DNA of 64,000 bases from Bacillota bacterium. GTDB taxonomy: Bacteria; Bacillota; Clostridia; Christensenellales; SZUA-584. Both the position numbers and the translations under genes were made by a program. The notes beneath the pieces are model-generated. The model was not told the DNA's origin. It saw nothing but the letters and a program-made list of their open reading frames with translations, and did no database searches. Where the stretch lies: positions 62,001 through 126,000 of the forward strand of contig JAEYKW010000015.1 of assembly GCA_023408075.1 (NCBI GenBank). The letters are read 5' to 3'. Positions 23,351 through 31,758 of the stretch are shown in pieces. Numbering within the stretch: the first letter of the stretch is position 1; each line of letters begins with the position of its first letter.

Positions 23351-24433
23351 TTATAATTTCGCTTCAATCATTTTCAGGTTGTTTTTGAGCCGCTCATCAT
23401 CGGGGCTGAACGTGAGCGCCGCCCGTGCATGAGCCGCCGACAGCTCATACATCGCAAGCCAATAACAGGCGATGGCGGCAAGGTCATCAGGCGTGCTGTC
23501 CCACGCATACCCCGCGTTCACAAAGGCCCCCGAGCGCTCTTTAATCTTCAGCGCTTCTTCGGTCATGCCAAAAACCATCGTCCAATCCTTTTGGTAGTAT
23601 GCCAGCCTTGCGCACTCCACAAAAGCGTCACGCATGTCGGGCGCTTCGGCAACGGCTCTGAAGTACCAGTTGTAAGCCTCCTGCAAATGGCCGAGCCGGT
23701 CATGGCTTTGCGCAATCCATCTCATCGACGCCGCGCGTTCTTCTCTCCATGTGGCTGTCGGCAGTTTCAGGTGTTTTTGCAGCGTGTCGATGCACTTTTG
23801 CCACTCGCCTTTGTACATGTATTCTCTGCCCAGATAATACATCATACGGCTGCATCCTGGGTCCTCCTCAACGGCGAGCTCCAGCAAAGGCAGATAGGAA
23901 CCTCTTGACTTGCTGCTGTCGGGATAATGGTTGAGCACCACGTCGTTAATATACACCGTTTTCTGAGGCCGATCTCCGATATAGCAGAGCCACTCGTGAA
24001 TGGGATATCCCCACTTGTAGCCCTTTCGGGAATGGATCTTCGTGTAATAAAACTGCACGTACGGCGTGCCGTCCGCGCGCAGGCTCCAGTTGTAAATGTA
24101 CCGGCCCGCCGTGGCATCGGGTTCCCAATCACGCTCGATGCACGCTCTCCATCCTTTTTCGAATATCTCATCAAGGTCGGTGCACACGCAGATATCGACA
24201 TCCTCAGGCACATGATCGAGCGATATGTTGCGTGCCACGTCAAACCGCCACGGTTTGACTTCGTCAATGTAAACGACCGCACCTCTTTGCCGCAGCTTTT
24301 CCACGGTTCCATCGGTTGAGCCCGTGTCCGTCACGACGATCATATCAGCCTCGCTCATTGAATCGATCCATCGGTCCACGAACTTTTCTTCATTCTTGCA
24401 TATTGCATAAACGCAGATTTTGTATTTATTCAC
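23351..24433 (-). CDS. Family 2 glycosyltransferase with TPR-like C-terminus
   Basis: 360-residue cytoplasmic glycosyltransferase. Residues 1 to about 190 are a GT-A fold of family GT2, with ICKNEEKFVDRWIDS, DTGSTDGTVE and the metal-binding DLDE. The C-terminal half contains helical repeats resembling tetratricopeptides (MYYLGREYMYKGEWQKCIDT, YNWYFRAVAEAPDMRDAFVE). The start is GTG; it overlaps the upstream paralogue by eight bases with GGAG eight bases before it. The two genes are close paralogues along their full length. Sitting at the end of the collagen-like gene cluster, they probably add sugars to threonines of the Gly-X-Thr stalks, perhaps one extending the other's product. Confidence 0.88.
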   Translation of the reverse strand: MNKYKICVYAICKNEEKFVDRWIDSMSEADMIVVTDTGSTDGTVEKLRQRGAVVYIDEVKPWRFDVARNISLDHVPEDVDICVCTDLDEIFEKGWRACIERDWEPDATAGRYIYNWSLRADGTPYVQFYYTKIHSRKGYKWGYPIHEWLCYIGDRPQKTVYINDVVLNHYPDSSKSRGSYLPLLELAVEEDPGCSRMMYYLGREYMYKGEWQKCIDTLQKHLKLPTATWREERAASMRWIAQSHDRLGHLQEAYNWYFRAVAEAPDMRDAFVECARLAYYQKDWTMVFGMTEEALKIKERSGAFVNAGYAWDSTPDDLAAIACYWLAMYELSAAHARAALTFSPDDERLKNNLKMIEAKL

Positions 24434-25541
24434 CGGTCTCGCTCCGCTCCTCGGGATTGTTTATTTTGAGCTCGATCAGCTCGAGGTTGTTTTTCAGCCG
24501 GGCATCCGCCGGCTCCATCTCACAGGCTGTTTTGGCATACGCCAGTGACTTTTCATAAAGGCCGAGCCTATAGCAGCATATGGCACCCAAATCGTAAAAT
24601 CCGCATCCCCAGGATGCGGGCTCCAGCAGATAGCTGCCTGTCTTCTGGGTGATGCCTAGCCCCTTTTCCACCATCAAAAATACGAGCGGCCAATCGTTCT
24701 CAAGGTAACCGAGCCTCGCCATTTGCAGATACGGCTCGCGCACATGCGGGCATTCGGCAATCGCGCGGTACAGCCACTGCTTTGCCTGACGGTAGTCGTT
24801 CTTGTTTTGGTAGCATTGGGCGATAAAGCGCATCGAAGCGCACCGCTCTTCATCCCATGTGGCTCCCGTCAGGCTAAGATGGCGGTTCAGCTCAGCGATG
24901 CTCTGGTCGTGCATGCCGCGGTACATATACTCCCGGCCCAGCCAAAAGGACGTCCGGTCGTCCTCCGGGTTCTCTTTGGCGGACAGTTCGAGCAGCGGCA
25001 GATACTGTGCCCTCGGTTTGGATGTATCGGGATAGTGATTGAGCACCAATCCGGGCACCCAGACGGTCGTATCCTTATCCCCCCCGCTGTATTCAAGCAC
25101 CTCATGAACCGGATGAACCCAACGGAAGCCATGCCGCCGGTGTATCTTTTCCATCGCAAACTGCTTGCGCGGCGTTCCGTCTTCGTTATAGCTCCATGTG
25201 AACAGATAGCGCGCCCGCGTAGACCACGGCTGCCATGCGTTCTCCAGCTTCTCCCGCCATCCCTTTTCGAATACCTCGTCGAGGTCGTTGGAGACACATA
25301 TGTCCATATCGTCCGGCACATGGTCCATCGCGGCATTGCGCGCCGCATCGAACCGCCAAGGGCTGATGATATCAACATACACAACGGCTCCCCGCGCCCG
25401 CAGCTTTTCTACAGTGCCGTCGGTTGACCCCGTATCCGCAACCACCACCATATCGGCTTCGCTCACCGCGTCCATCCATCGATCCACAAAACTCTCTTCG
25501 TTCTTACATATGGCGTATACGCATATCTTGAACCGGTTCAC
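24426..25541 (-). CDS. Family 2 glycosyltransferase with TPR-like C-terminus (paralogue)
   Basis: 371-residue paralogue of the downstream enzyme, with the same GT2 N-terminus (ICKNEESFVDRWMDA, DTGSTDGTVEKL, SNDLDEVF) and helical repeat C-terminus (SFWLGREYMYRGMHDQSIAE). The start is GTG with AAGGAG seven bases upstream. It ends in a charged tail (KINNPEERSETGE) that overlaps the next gene. The DLDE motif that coordinates metal and nucleotide sugar is intact in both. A TATAAT-like element lies near 25570 on the minus strand, so the pair may be transcribed separately from the collagen genes. The sugar donor is unknown. Confidence 0.88.
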   Translation of the reverse strand: MNRFKICVYAICKNEESFVDRWMDAVSEADMVVVADTGSTDGTVEKLRARGAVVYVDIISPWRFDAARNAAMDHVPDDMDICVSNDLDEVFEKGWREKLENAWQPWSTRARYLFTWSYNEDGTPRKQFAMEKIHRRHGFRWVHPVHEVLEYSGGDKDTTVWVPGLVLNHYPDTSKPRAQYLPLLELSAKENPEDDRTSFWLGREYMYRGMHDQSIAELNRHLSLTGATWDEERCASMRFIAQCYQNKNDYRQAKQWLYRAIAECPHVREPYLQMARLGYLENDWPLVFLMVEKGLGITQKTGSYLLEPASWGCGFYDLGAICCYRLGLYEKSLAYAKTACEMEPADARLKNNLELIELKINNPEERSETGE

Positions 25542-25971
25542 TTTTTTGCTCCTTGCTGTCTGCTGTTATATTATAGATGTATGTCTGGACCGCTTAACTT
25601 GACACTCAGGACAGACACGAAAGAATCAGCTTTCTTCGAACAGCCTTCTGTCAATTCAATTTTTGAATTGCTGATCTGCCGTCGAGGCCGATTATGATCC
25701 CGGCGGGACACGTCATGCTTTGCTCAAATCGTACTGGCGAATGGTATAGATGCCGATTTGCGGAAACCATCTCAAAAGGAAAAGGCCACCTTTGCAGATG
25801 GCCTTGCCGTAAAGATCATATGCTGTCTTTAAGACAGGAAGATCACATCAAACATCTGATGATTCCTATGTAGGCGGCCTTACAGCCGCCCCGCTATCTA
25901 ACCGTCAGACCCTGACAATACAGTATTGCTTTACAACTGCTCCTTTGCCGGGGTCAAACGTTTTTTCATGG
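25542..25971. other. Intergenic region with several hairpins
   Basis: No gene is visible between the glycosyltransferase pair and the collagen-like gene. Small hairpins occur: CAATTCAA/TTGAATTG (25653-25671), CTGTCTT-type (about 25823-25838) and GGCGGC/GCCGCC (about 25874-25891). The terminator at 25782-25805 is listed separately. Confidence 0.5.
25782..25805 (-). terminator. Terminator after the interrupted collagen-like gene
   Basis: AAGGCCA/TGGCCTT arms around ten bases are followed on the minus strand by TTTTCCTTTTG. It is about 170 bases past the end of the collagen-like C-terminal domain and would close the collagen gene transcript. Confidence 0.6.
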
Positions 25972-26745
25972 TCAGATTACGCGCACGATCGTTAGATACG
26001 TGCTTGCACCGCCCAAGAGAGTTGCCGCACCGAGCAGGCCAAATAACTGCAGTGTCAGCGTATCTCCTGCGGTGAGCGGGAAAATAAATGACGAAAACAG
26101 ATTTGCCGTTGACACAGTGGGCGTAACCACAGATTCGGCTATGGGTCCGCCATTCTGCAGTACCTGTGAGGAAACCAGCAGCGCCGCTGTTGTGGCTACA
26201 GCGTAACTGATCAAATACTCGCCTGTTGCGGGCACAGTAAATTCGGTATCCGTTCCATCTACGGTGAACGTATTCAGGTTCTGATTATCAGGCAGAGGCA
26301 CATCGGTGCCACCCAATACAACCGCAATAACAGCCGCAGTTGTGTTGGCTGCCGACATGCTGTCGCTTGTAACCGCAACTCCCACGTCACCCGTTGGGCC
26401 TGTAAACCCCGTCGGCCCTGTCGGCCCTGTCGGTCCTGTTGCGCCCGTGGGTCCGGTGTCGCCCGTTGCGCCCGTCGGCCCCGTAAAGCCCGTGAAACCT
26501 GTCGGCCCTGTCGATCCGGTGTCGCCCGTTGCGCCTGTCGGTCCTGTGAAGCCCGTGAACCCTGTTGCGCCCGTCGGGCCCGTATCACCCGTATCACCCG
26601 TGTCACCTGTCGGGCCCGTGAAACCCGTGAACCCTGTTGCGCCCGTCGGGCCCGTATCACCCGTGTCACCTGTCGGGCCTGTGAAACCCGTGAACCCTGT
26701 TGCACCTGTCGGGCCCGTGTCACCCGTTGCGCCCGTCGGCCCCGT
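25972..26745 (-). pseudogene. C-terminal part of a collagen-like protein beyond an in-frame amber codon
   Basis: This segment is in the same frame as the collagen-like gene upstream and has no further stop until 25972. It encodes about 120 more residues of Gly-X-Thr repeats, then a C-terminal globular domain of about 135 residues (GVAVTSDSMSAANTT to the end LTIVRVI) resembling the BclA C-terminal jelly roll that trimerises the stalk. A single TAG at 26748-26746 separates it from the rest. It would be made only by read-through, suppression, or if the TAG is a sequencing error. There is no ribosome binding site for independent translation, although an in-frame GTG starts at 26385. The intact protein would be about 815 residues. 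Confidence 0.75.
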
Positions 26746-28419
26746 CTAGCCCGTGAAGCCCGTGACCCCTGTCGGCCCCGTGTCTCCCGTGTCACCCGTC
26801 GGCCCCGTAAAGCCCGTGAAGCCCGTGAAACCTGTCGGCCCCGTCGCTCCCGTGTCACCCGTTGCGCCCGTCGGCCCTGTGAAGCCTGTGAAACCTGTTG
26901 CGCCTGTCGGTCCCGTGTCGCCTGTTGCACCCGTCGGTCCTGTGTCGCCCGTTGCGCCCGTCGGCCCTGTGTCGCCCGTTGCGCCTGTCGGCCCCGTAAA
27001 GCCTGTGAAACCTGTCGGTCCTGTCGCTCCCGTGTCGCCCGTCGCGCCTGTCGGGCCTGTGTCACCCGTCACGCCCGTCGGCCCCGTAAAGCCTGTGAAA
27101 CCTGTCGGTCCTGTCGCTCCCGTGTCGCCCGTGTCGCCGGTCGGTCCGGTAAAGCCTGTCGGGCCCGTGAAGCCAGTGAATCCCGTGGGTCCCGTGTCAC
27201 CTGTGTCGCCCGTCGCGCCTGTCGGCCCTGTGTCACCCGTTGCGCCTGTCGGGCCTGTGAAACCCGTGAATCCGGTTGCGCCAGTCGGTCCGGTGTCGCC
27301 CGTCACGCCTGTCGGCCCTGTGTCACCCGTTGCGCCAGTCGGCCCTGTGAAGCCCGTGAATCCGGTTGCGCCAGTCGGTCCCGTGTCACCCGTCGCGCCC
27401 GTCGGTCCTGTAAAGCCCGTGAAGCCCGTCGCTCCTGTCGGTCCCGTATCGCCCGTGTCACCAGTCGGTCCCGTAAAGCCCGTGAAGCCTGTCGGCCCGG
27501 TGAAGCCGGTCGGTCCTGTCGGTCCGGTGTCACTCGTCGCGCCTGTCGGTCCTGTGAAGCCCGTTGCACCCGTCGGCCCCGTGTCGCCCGTTGCGCCCGT
27601 GGGTCCCGTGTCGCCCGTTGCGCCCGTGGGTCCCGTGAAGCCGGTCGGTCCCGTGGGGCCTGTGTCACTCGTCGCGCCCGTCGGTCCCGTGAAACCCGTC
27701 GGTCCTGTCGGGCCCGTGTCTCCTGTTGCTCCTGTCGGCCCCGTGAAACCCGTTGCGCCCGTGGGCCCCGTGAATCCCGTCGTTCCCGTAGGTCCCGTGA
27801 AGCCTGTCGCCCCTGTCGGTCCCGTGAAGCCTGTCGGCCCCGTGGGTCCCGTGTCACTCGTGGCCCCTGTCGGTCCCGTGAAGCCTGTCGCCCCTGTCGG
27901 TCCCGTGAAGCCTGTCGCGCCCGTTGCCCCTGCTGCCCCGGTCGGCCCTGTCGGGCCTGTTGCTCCCGTAGCCCCTGTCGCACCAGTGGGGCCAGTCTCG
28001 CCTGTCGCGCCAACAATATCATCTTCAATAATCACCAGCGTTGCTTTCACCGGAACGATCGTTGAAAGAAAGAAAGTGGCGGCTGTGGCGTTAACCAAAG
28101 AAGCCGTCACCGGCGCAGCCACAACCTCGACAATAGCCACGCCGACAACTTCCCCGGATTTTATGGGGGAGGCACCTTCCAGAAAATCGCCTTGAGACGT
28201 GCTGACAGCAAAAACGGCTCCGGTTGTCGATTGCGAAGACTGTGTGTCCACCCACCAATCGAACACATACCTGCCGGGTTCATTGAATGTGATAACCCCT
28301 GTCACACTGTTATAGCTGATGTTTCCAGAGGAAAACACAATCGTATCAAAAATGACATTACCACCTGGCGGTACACTCCCAGCAGCGATTCGTTCGATTT
28401 GAATCGCAATATTGCTCAT
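26746..28419 (-). CDS. Collagen-like spore-surface protein, ended by an amber codon within the stalk
   Basis: 557 residues to the TAG. Residues 1 to about 135 form a globular domain (NVIFDTIVFSSGNISYN, WWVDTQSS, LVIIEDDIV). It is similar to the N-terminal domains of the next two collagen genes and, more distantly, to the C-terminal domains of the proteins at 28706 and 33995. More than 400 residues of Gly-X-Thr triplets follow, with X mostly Pro, Ala, Phe or Asp; the threonines are probable O-glycosylation sites. The frame continues unbroken past the TAG into a BclA-like C-terminal domain. GGAGGGG before ATG fixes the start; a TTG four codons earlier lies in the ribosome binding site. Likely an exosporium filament protein. 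No signal peptide, as expected for proteins assembled in the mother cell. Confidence 0.82.
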   Translation of the reverse strand: MSNIAIQIERIAAGSVPPGGNVIFDTIVFSSGNISYNSVTGVITFNEPGRYVFDWWVDTQSSQSTTGAVFAVSTSQGDFLEGASPIKSGEVVGVAIVEVVAAPVTASLVNATAATFFLSTIVPVKATLVIIEDDIVGATGETGPTGATGATGATGPTGPTGAAGATGATGFTGPTGATGFTGPTGATSDTGPTGPTGFTGPTGATGFTGPTGTTGFTGPTGATGFTGPTGATGDTGPTGPTGFTGPTGATSDTGPTGPTGFTGPTGATGDTGPTGATGDTGPTGATGFTGPTGATSDTGPTGPTGFTGPTGFTGFTGPTGDTGDTGPTGATGFTGFTGPTGATGDTGPTGATGFTGFTGPTGATGDTGPTGVTGDTGPTGATGFTGFTGPTGATGDTGPTGATGDTGDTGPTGFTGFTGPTGFTGPTGDTGDTGATGPTGFTGFTGPTGVTGDTGPTGATGDTGATGPTGFTGFTGPTGATGDTGPTGATGDTGPTGATGDTGPTGATGFTGFTGPTGATGDTGATGPTGFTGFTGFTGPTGDTGDTGPTGVTGFTG

Positions 28420-28705
28420 ATTCCCCTCCAATCACCGCAAGCATTTCATGGCTTGCGAATGGTTATGATGCCAAATTCAACAATCGGCACCATTCGTTTT
28501 CTTTTTTGTATGGGTTTTTCCTGACTATGCAAAGATTAAGCCCATACTTGAATTTTCTCTACGCTAAAATAACTCTCACCATGTGAGCTTATTACAGACT
28601 ATGCCAAAAGCACCAGATCGGTGCGATATTTGGCTCTGATCCGATATGGGCGGGAAGCGAGTCGGCCTCTATCGGCTGACCCGTTTCTTTTCCCGCATCC
28701 CTGTG

Positions 28706-30319
28706 TTAATTGACTTCCTCTATCAGCATATCCGCCTGAACGGATGTGCCCGCAAAGAATACTGAATCGCCCGTCACATTGTTCAGCGTGACTGTGGCCG
28801 GCGTCGTGGTCACTGTGATCAGCGCGTGTCCGACAACCTGCCCGGTGAGGCTCGGAGACGTCCCAATCACTTCGGGCCCGCCGTCGAGGCTGACGCCAAG
28901 TGCGATTTCGGTGGCAGTACCGGCACCGAATGTGGCCACCCACCATATCACCTCATAGTTTCCTGCCGCTGTTATGGTGAATTCGCCTGTGCCAGCGTTG
29001 TAGCTGATGTTGGCGCTCTGGTCGTTCACCACCGTATCAAACACCACCGGATCGCCGTCCGCTACCGCCCCCGAACCGCTTCCGACGAGCTGTACCTGTA
29101 TCCCCTGAACGCCTACCTCCGGACCCGTGAATCCAGTCGGCCCTGTCGGTCCTGTGAAGCCCGTCGGTCCGGTTGGCCCGGTGTCACCAGTGAAGCCCGT
29201 CGGTCCCGTGAAACCCGTCGGCCCTGTCGGCCCGGTGTCACTTGTCGGTCCCGTCGGTCCCGTAAATCCCGTGAAACCCGTCGGCCCTGTCGGTCCCGTG
29301 TCACTTGTCGGTCCCGTCGGTCCCGTGAAACCCGTCGGTCCTGTGTCACCGGTGTCTCCCGTATCGCCCGTATCGCCGGTAGGTCCCGTAAACCCGGTCG
29401 GTCCTGTCGGTCCCGTGAAGCCGGTGAAGCCCGTCGGTCCCGTATCACCCGTGTCTCCTGTGTCGCCGGTATCCCCCGTATCTCCCGTAGGTCCCGTAAA
29501 CCCGGTCGGTCCCGTTGGCCCCGTGAAGCCAGTGAAACCCGTCGGTCCGGTGTCTCCTGTGTCTCCTGTGTCTCCCGTATCCCCCGTGTCTCCGGTCGGC
29601 CCGGTAAACCCAGTCGGTCCCGTTGGCCCCGTGAAGCCAGTGAAACCCGTCGGTCCGGTGTCGCCGGTGTCGCCTGTGTCGCCCGTATCACCCGTCGGCC
29701 CGGTAAACCCGGTCGGTCCCGTCGGCCCGGTGTCGCTTGTCGGACCTGTCGGTCCGGTGAATCCCATGGGCCCCGTAAATCCTGTCGGGCCGGTGGGTCC
29801 CGTATCGCTTGTCGGACCTGTCGGACCCGTGAAGCCTGTCGGCCCTGTCGGGCCTGTGAAGCCCGTCGAACCCGTCGGGCCTGTGAAGCCTGTCGGCCCT
29901 GTCGGCCCGGTTGCCGCAATATCATCCTGTACGATGACCAAAGTCGCTTTAACAGGCGTCAACGTAGCGTAAAAGAAGGTATTCGTGCTCCCGTTGACGA
30001 GCGACGCTTCCACAGGCGCTGACGTCACATCCACGATAGCCGTTCCTACAACTTCACCGGTGTTGACCGGTGAGTTTCCCTCCAGAAAATCTCCCTGATC
30101 CGTGGAAATTGCAAAAATGGCACCCGTCGTAGACTGTGACGACTGCGTGGCGACCCACCAGTTGAGCACATACCGGCCTGCCTCATTAAATGTGATAACA
30201 CCTGTTCCGTTGTCATAGCTGATATTACCCGCAGTGAATACGGTCGTATCAAACAATACATTATTTCCCGCCGCAACGCTGCCGACGGCGATTCTCTCAA
30301 GTTGTAAAGCTATATTCAA
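28706..30319 (-). CDS. Collagen-like protein with globular domains at both ends
   Basis: 537 residues. An N-terminal domain (1 to about 135: NVLFDTTVFTAGNISYD, WWVATQSSQS, LVIVQDDI) is followed by about 260 residues of Gly-X-Thr repeats rich in GDT runs, and a C-terminal domain (GVQGIQVQLVG to the end) that visibly resembles the N-terminal one: FDTVVNDQSANISYN, WWVATFG, LTGQVVGHALITV. The result is a dumbbell with homologous heads. The start is TTG, with GAGGGG eight to ten bases upstream; unlike its paralogues it lacks MS before NIALQ. It follows the next gene by 31 bases and is probably co-transcribed with it. Probable exosporium or spore-coat filament protein. Confidence 0.87.
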   Translation of the reverse strand: MNIALQLERIAVGSVAAGNNVLFDTTVFTAGNISYDNGTGVITFNEAGRYVLNWWVATQSSQSTTGAIFAISTDQGDFLEGNSPVNTGEVVGTAIVDVTSAPVEASLVNGSTNTFFYATLTPVKATLVIVQDDIAATGPTGPTGFTGPTGSTGFTGPTGPTGFTGPTGPTSDTGPTGPTGFTGPMGFTGPTGPTSDTGPTGPTGFTGPTGDTGDTGDTGDTGPTGFTGFTGPTGPTGFTGPTGDTGDTGDTGDTGDTGPTGFTGFTGPTGPTGFTGPTGDTGDTGDTGDTGDTGPTGFTGFTGPTGPTGFTGPTGDTGDTGDTGDTGPTGFTGPTGPTSDTGPTGPTGFTGFTGPTGPTSDTGPTGPTGFTGPTGFTGDTGPTGPTGFTGPTGPTGFTGPEVGVQGIQVQLVGSGSGAVADGDPVVFDTVVNDQSANISYNAGTGEFTITAAGNYEVIWWVATFGAGTATEIALGVSLDGGPEVIGTSPSLTGQVVGHALITVTTTPATVTLNNVTGDSVFFAGTSVQADMLIEEVN

Positions 30320-30350
30320 AGTGATAACCCCTCATTCTCCGGTTCCGTGA

Positions 30351-31526
30351 TCAGGTCAGCCTGAACATGGACCAGACTATTCCCGGTGCTCCTGCGCCGC
30401 CGATATTCAACGTCAACGTCAATCCATCCGCTTCGTAGAAAAGGCCGATCACATCTCCGGCCGTTAATTGAACATCACCCGCAAGCGTCACCGTTCCGTT
30501 ACCCAGAATCGCTCTGAGATCCAATAATGCAAGATCAATGTTCAGCAGCGGAAAAAGGCCGCTGATCAGATCATTCGTTGTCGGCGATGTCCGCCGAACA
30601 ACAAAAGCGGGATTGACGCCTGCGCCCAAAGTGGCTGTGACGGCAGCATTGGTCGAATAATTGACCGTTGCCCCAATCGAATATCTGCCTGTGACTGGCA
30701 CCGTATAATTCCCGTTCGTTTGATCGAATGATGTGCTGTCGAAATAGGGTGATGAAACCGTCCAGTTCGTAAGCTGTGTGCTGGCCGAGGTGGACACTGC
30801 TGATAAAAATGCTGAAAACCCTTCCTGCGCAAATACGCCGCCCGTGAAACCTGTCGGCCCGGTGAACCCCGTAAAGCCTGTCGGTCCCGTCGGTCCTGTA
30901 AAGCCCGTCGGCCCAGTGGGCCCTGTAAAACCCGTCGGTCCCATCGGCCCGGTAAAGCCTGTGAAGCCCGTTGGACCTGTCGGCCCTGTAAAGCCCGTCG
31001 CACCGGTGTCCCCCGTGTCACCTGTATCGCCCGTGGGTCCCGTAAATCCTGTCGAGCCAGTAAACCCCGTGAAACCTGTCGGACCTGTATCGCCGACCGG
31101 TCCGGTCGGCCCCGTCGCACTCAGATCGTCTTGCACCACTGTCAGTGATGCTTTCAGCGGCGTCATTGTCGCATAAAAAAACGTAAATGTGCTTTGATTT
31201 ATCAATGTCGCTTCAACAGGTGCTGTCAACACATCAACGATGCTTATTCCCACAACTTCACCGTGATTAATGGGTGAATTCCCTATTAAATTGTCCCCCT
31301 GGTCTGTGGAAATCGCAAAAACAGCGCCGACCATCGACTGCGAAGACTGTGTCGCCACCCACCAGTTGAACACATACCGGCCCACTTCATTAAACGTAAT
31401 GACACCGGTTGACGTATCATAGTTAATATTACCCGAGTCTAATACAACCGCATCGAATATCACATTGCTGCCGACTGCGACTGTACCGGCAGTTGTTCTT
31501 TCAACCTGCAAAGCAATATTGCTCAT
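30351..31526 (-). CDS. Collagen-like protein with short stalk and distinct C-terminal domain
   Basis: 391 residues. The family N-terminal domain (MSNIALQVERTT, NVIFDAVVLDSGNINYD, WWVATQSS) spans about 1-135. A stalk of only about 85 residues of Gly-X-Thr follows, then a C-terminal domain of about 145 residues starting GGVFAQEGFSAFLS, with SPYFDSTSFDQTNGNYTVPVTGRYSIGATVNY. This is a C1q/TNF-like jelly roll as in BclA, different from the C-terminal head of the downstream protein. AGGAGG six bases before ATG sets the start. The pattern CATAGAATA on the minus strand at 31608-31600 resembles a SigK -10 but lacks a matching -35. Confidence 0.87.
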   Translation of the reverse strand: MSNIALQVERTTAGTVAVGSNVIFDAVVLDSGNINYDTSTGVITFNEVGRYVFNWWVATQSSQSMVGAVFAISTDQGDNLIGNSPINHGEVVGISIVDVLTAPVEATLINQSTFTFFYATMTPLKASLTVVQDDLSATGPTGPVGDTGPTGFTGFTGSTGFTGPTGDTGDTGDTGATGFTGPTGPTGFTGFTGPMGPTGFTGPTGPTGFTGPTGPTGFTGFTGPTGFTGGVFAQEGFSAFLSAVSTSASTQLTNWTVSSPYFDSTSFDQTNGNYTVPVTGRYSIGATVNYSTNAAVTATLGAGVNPAFVVRRTSPTTNDLISGLFPLLNIDLALLDLRAILGNGTVTLAGDVQLTAGDVIGLFYEADGLTLTLNIGGAGAPGIVWSMFRLT

Positions 31527-31758
31527 TGCATCCCTCCTCAAGATAATTGCTTTCAATTCAAAAAACCTCATGTTGACCTGTTATTTAAGTAATATTTTTT
31601 TATTCTATGCCGTTACAATTGCGCACCAACCCGGCACAAGGCAAAAGCCACGGTAAAGACGGGTATCGCCAAAATGAATGGCGATACCCAACTCTTACGC
31701 CGTGTTTGTTCTGTTAAGCCAGTTCTGCCTTTATAAGCAGTCTTAATTCGACTTCCCT

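Noticed and set aside
26746..26748. Recoding of the amber codon as pyrrolysine, given the nearby corrinoid module
   Set aside because: TAG is used as a normal stop for other genes in the window, no pyl or mttB genes are visible, and the codon lies in a structural repeat rather than an active site.
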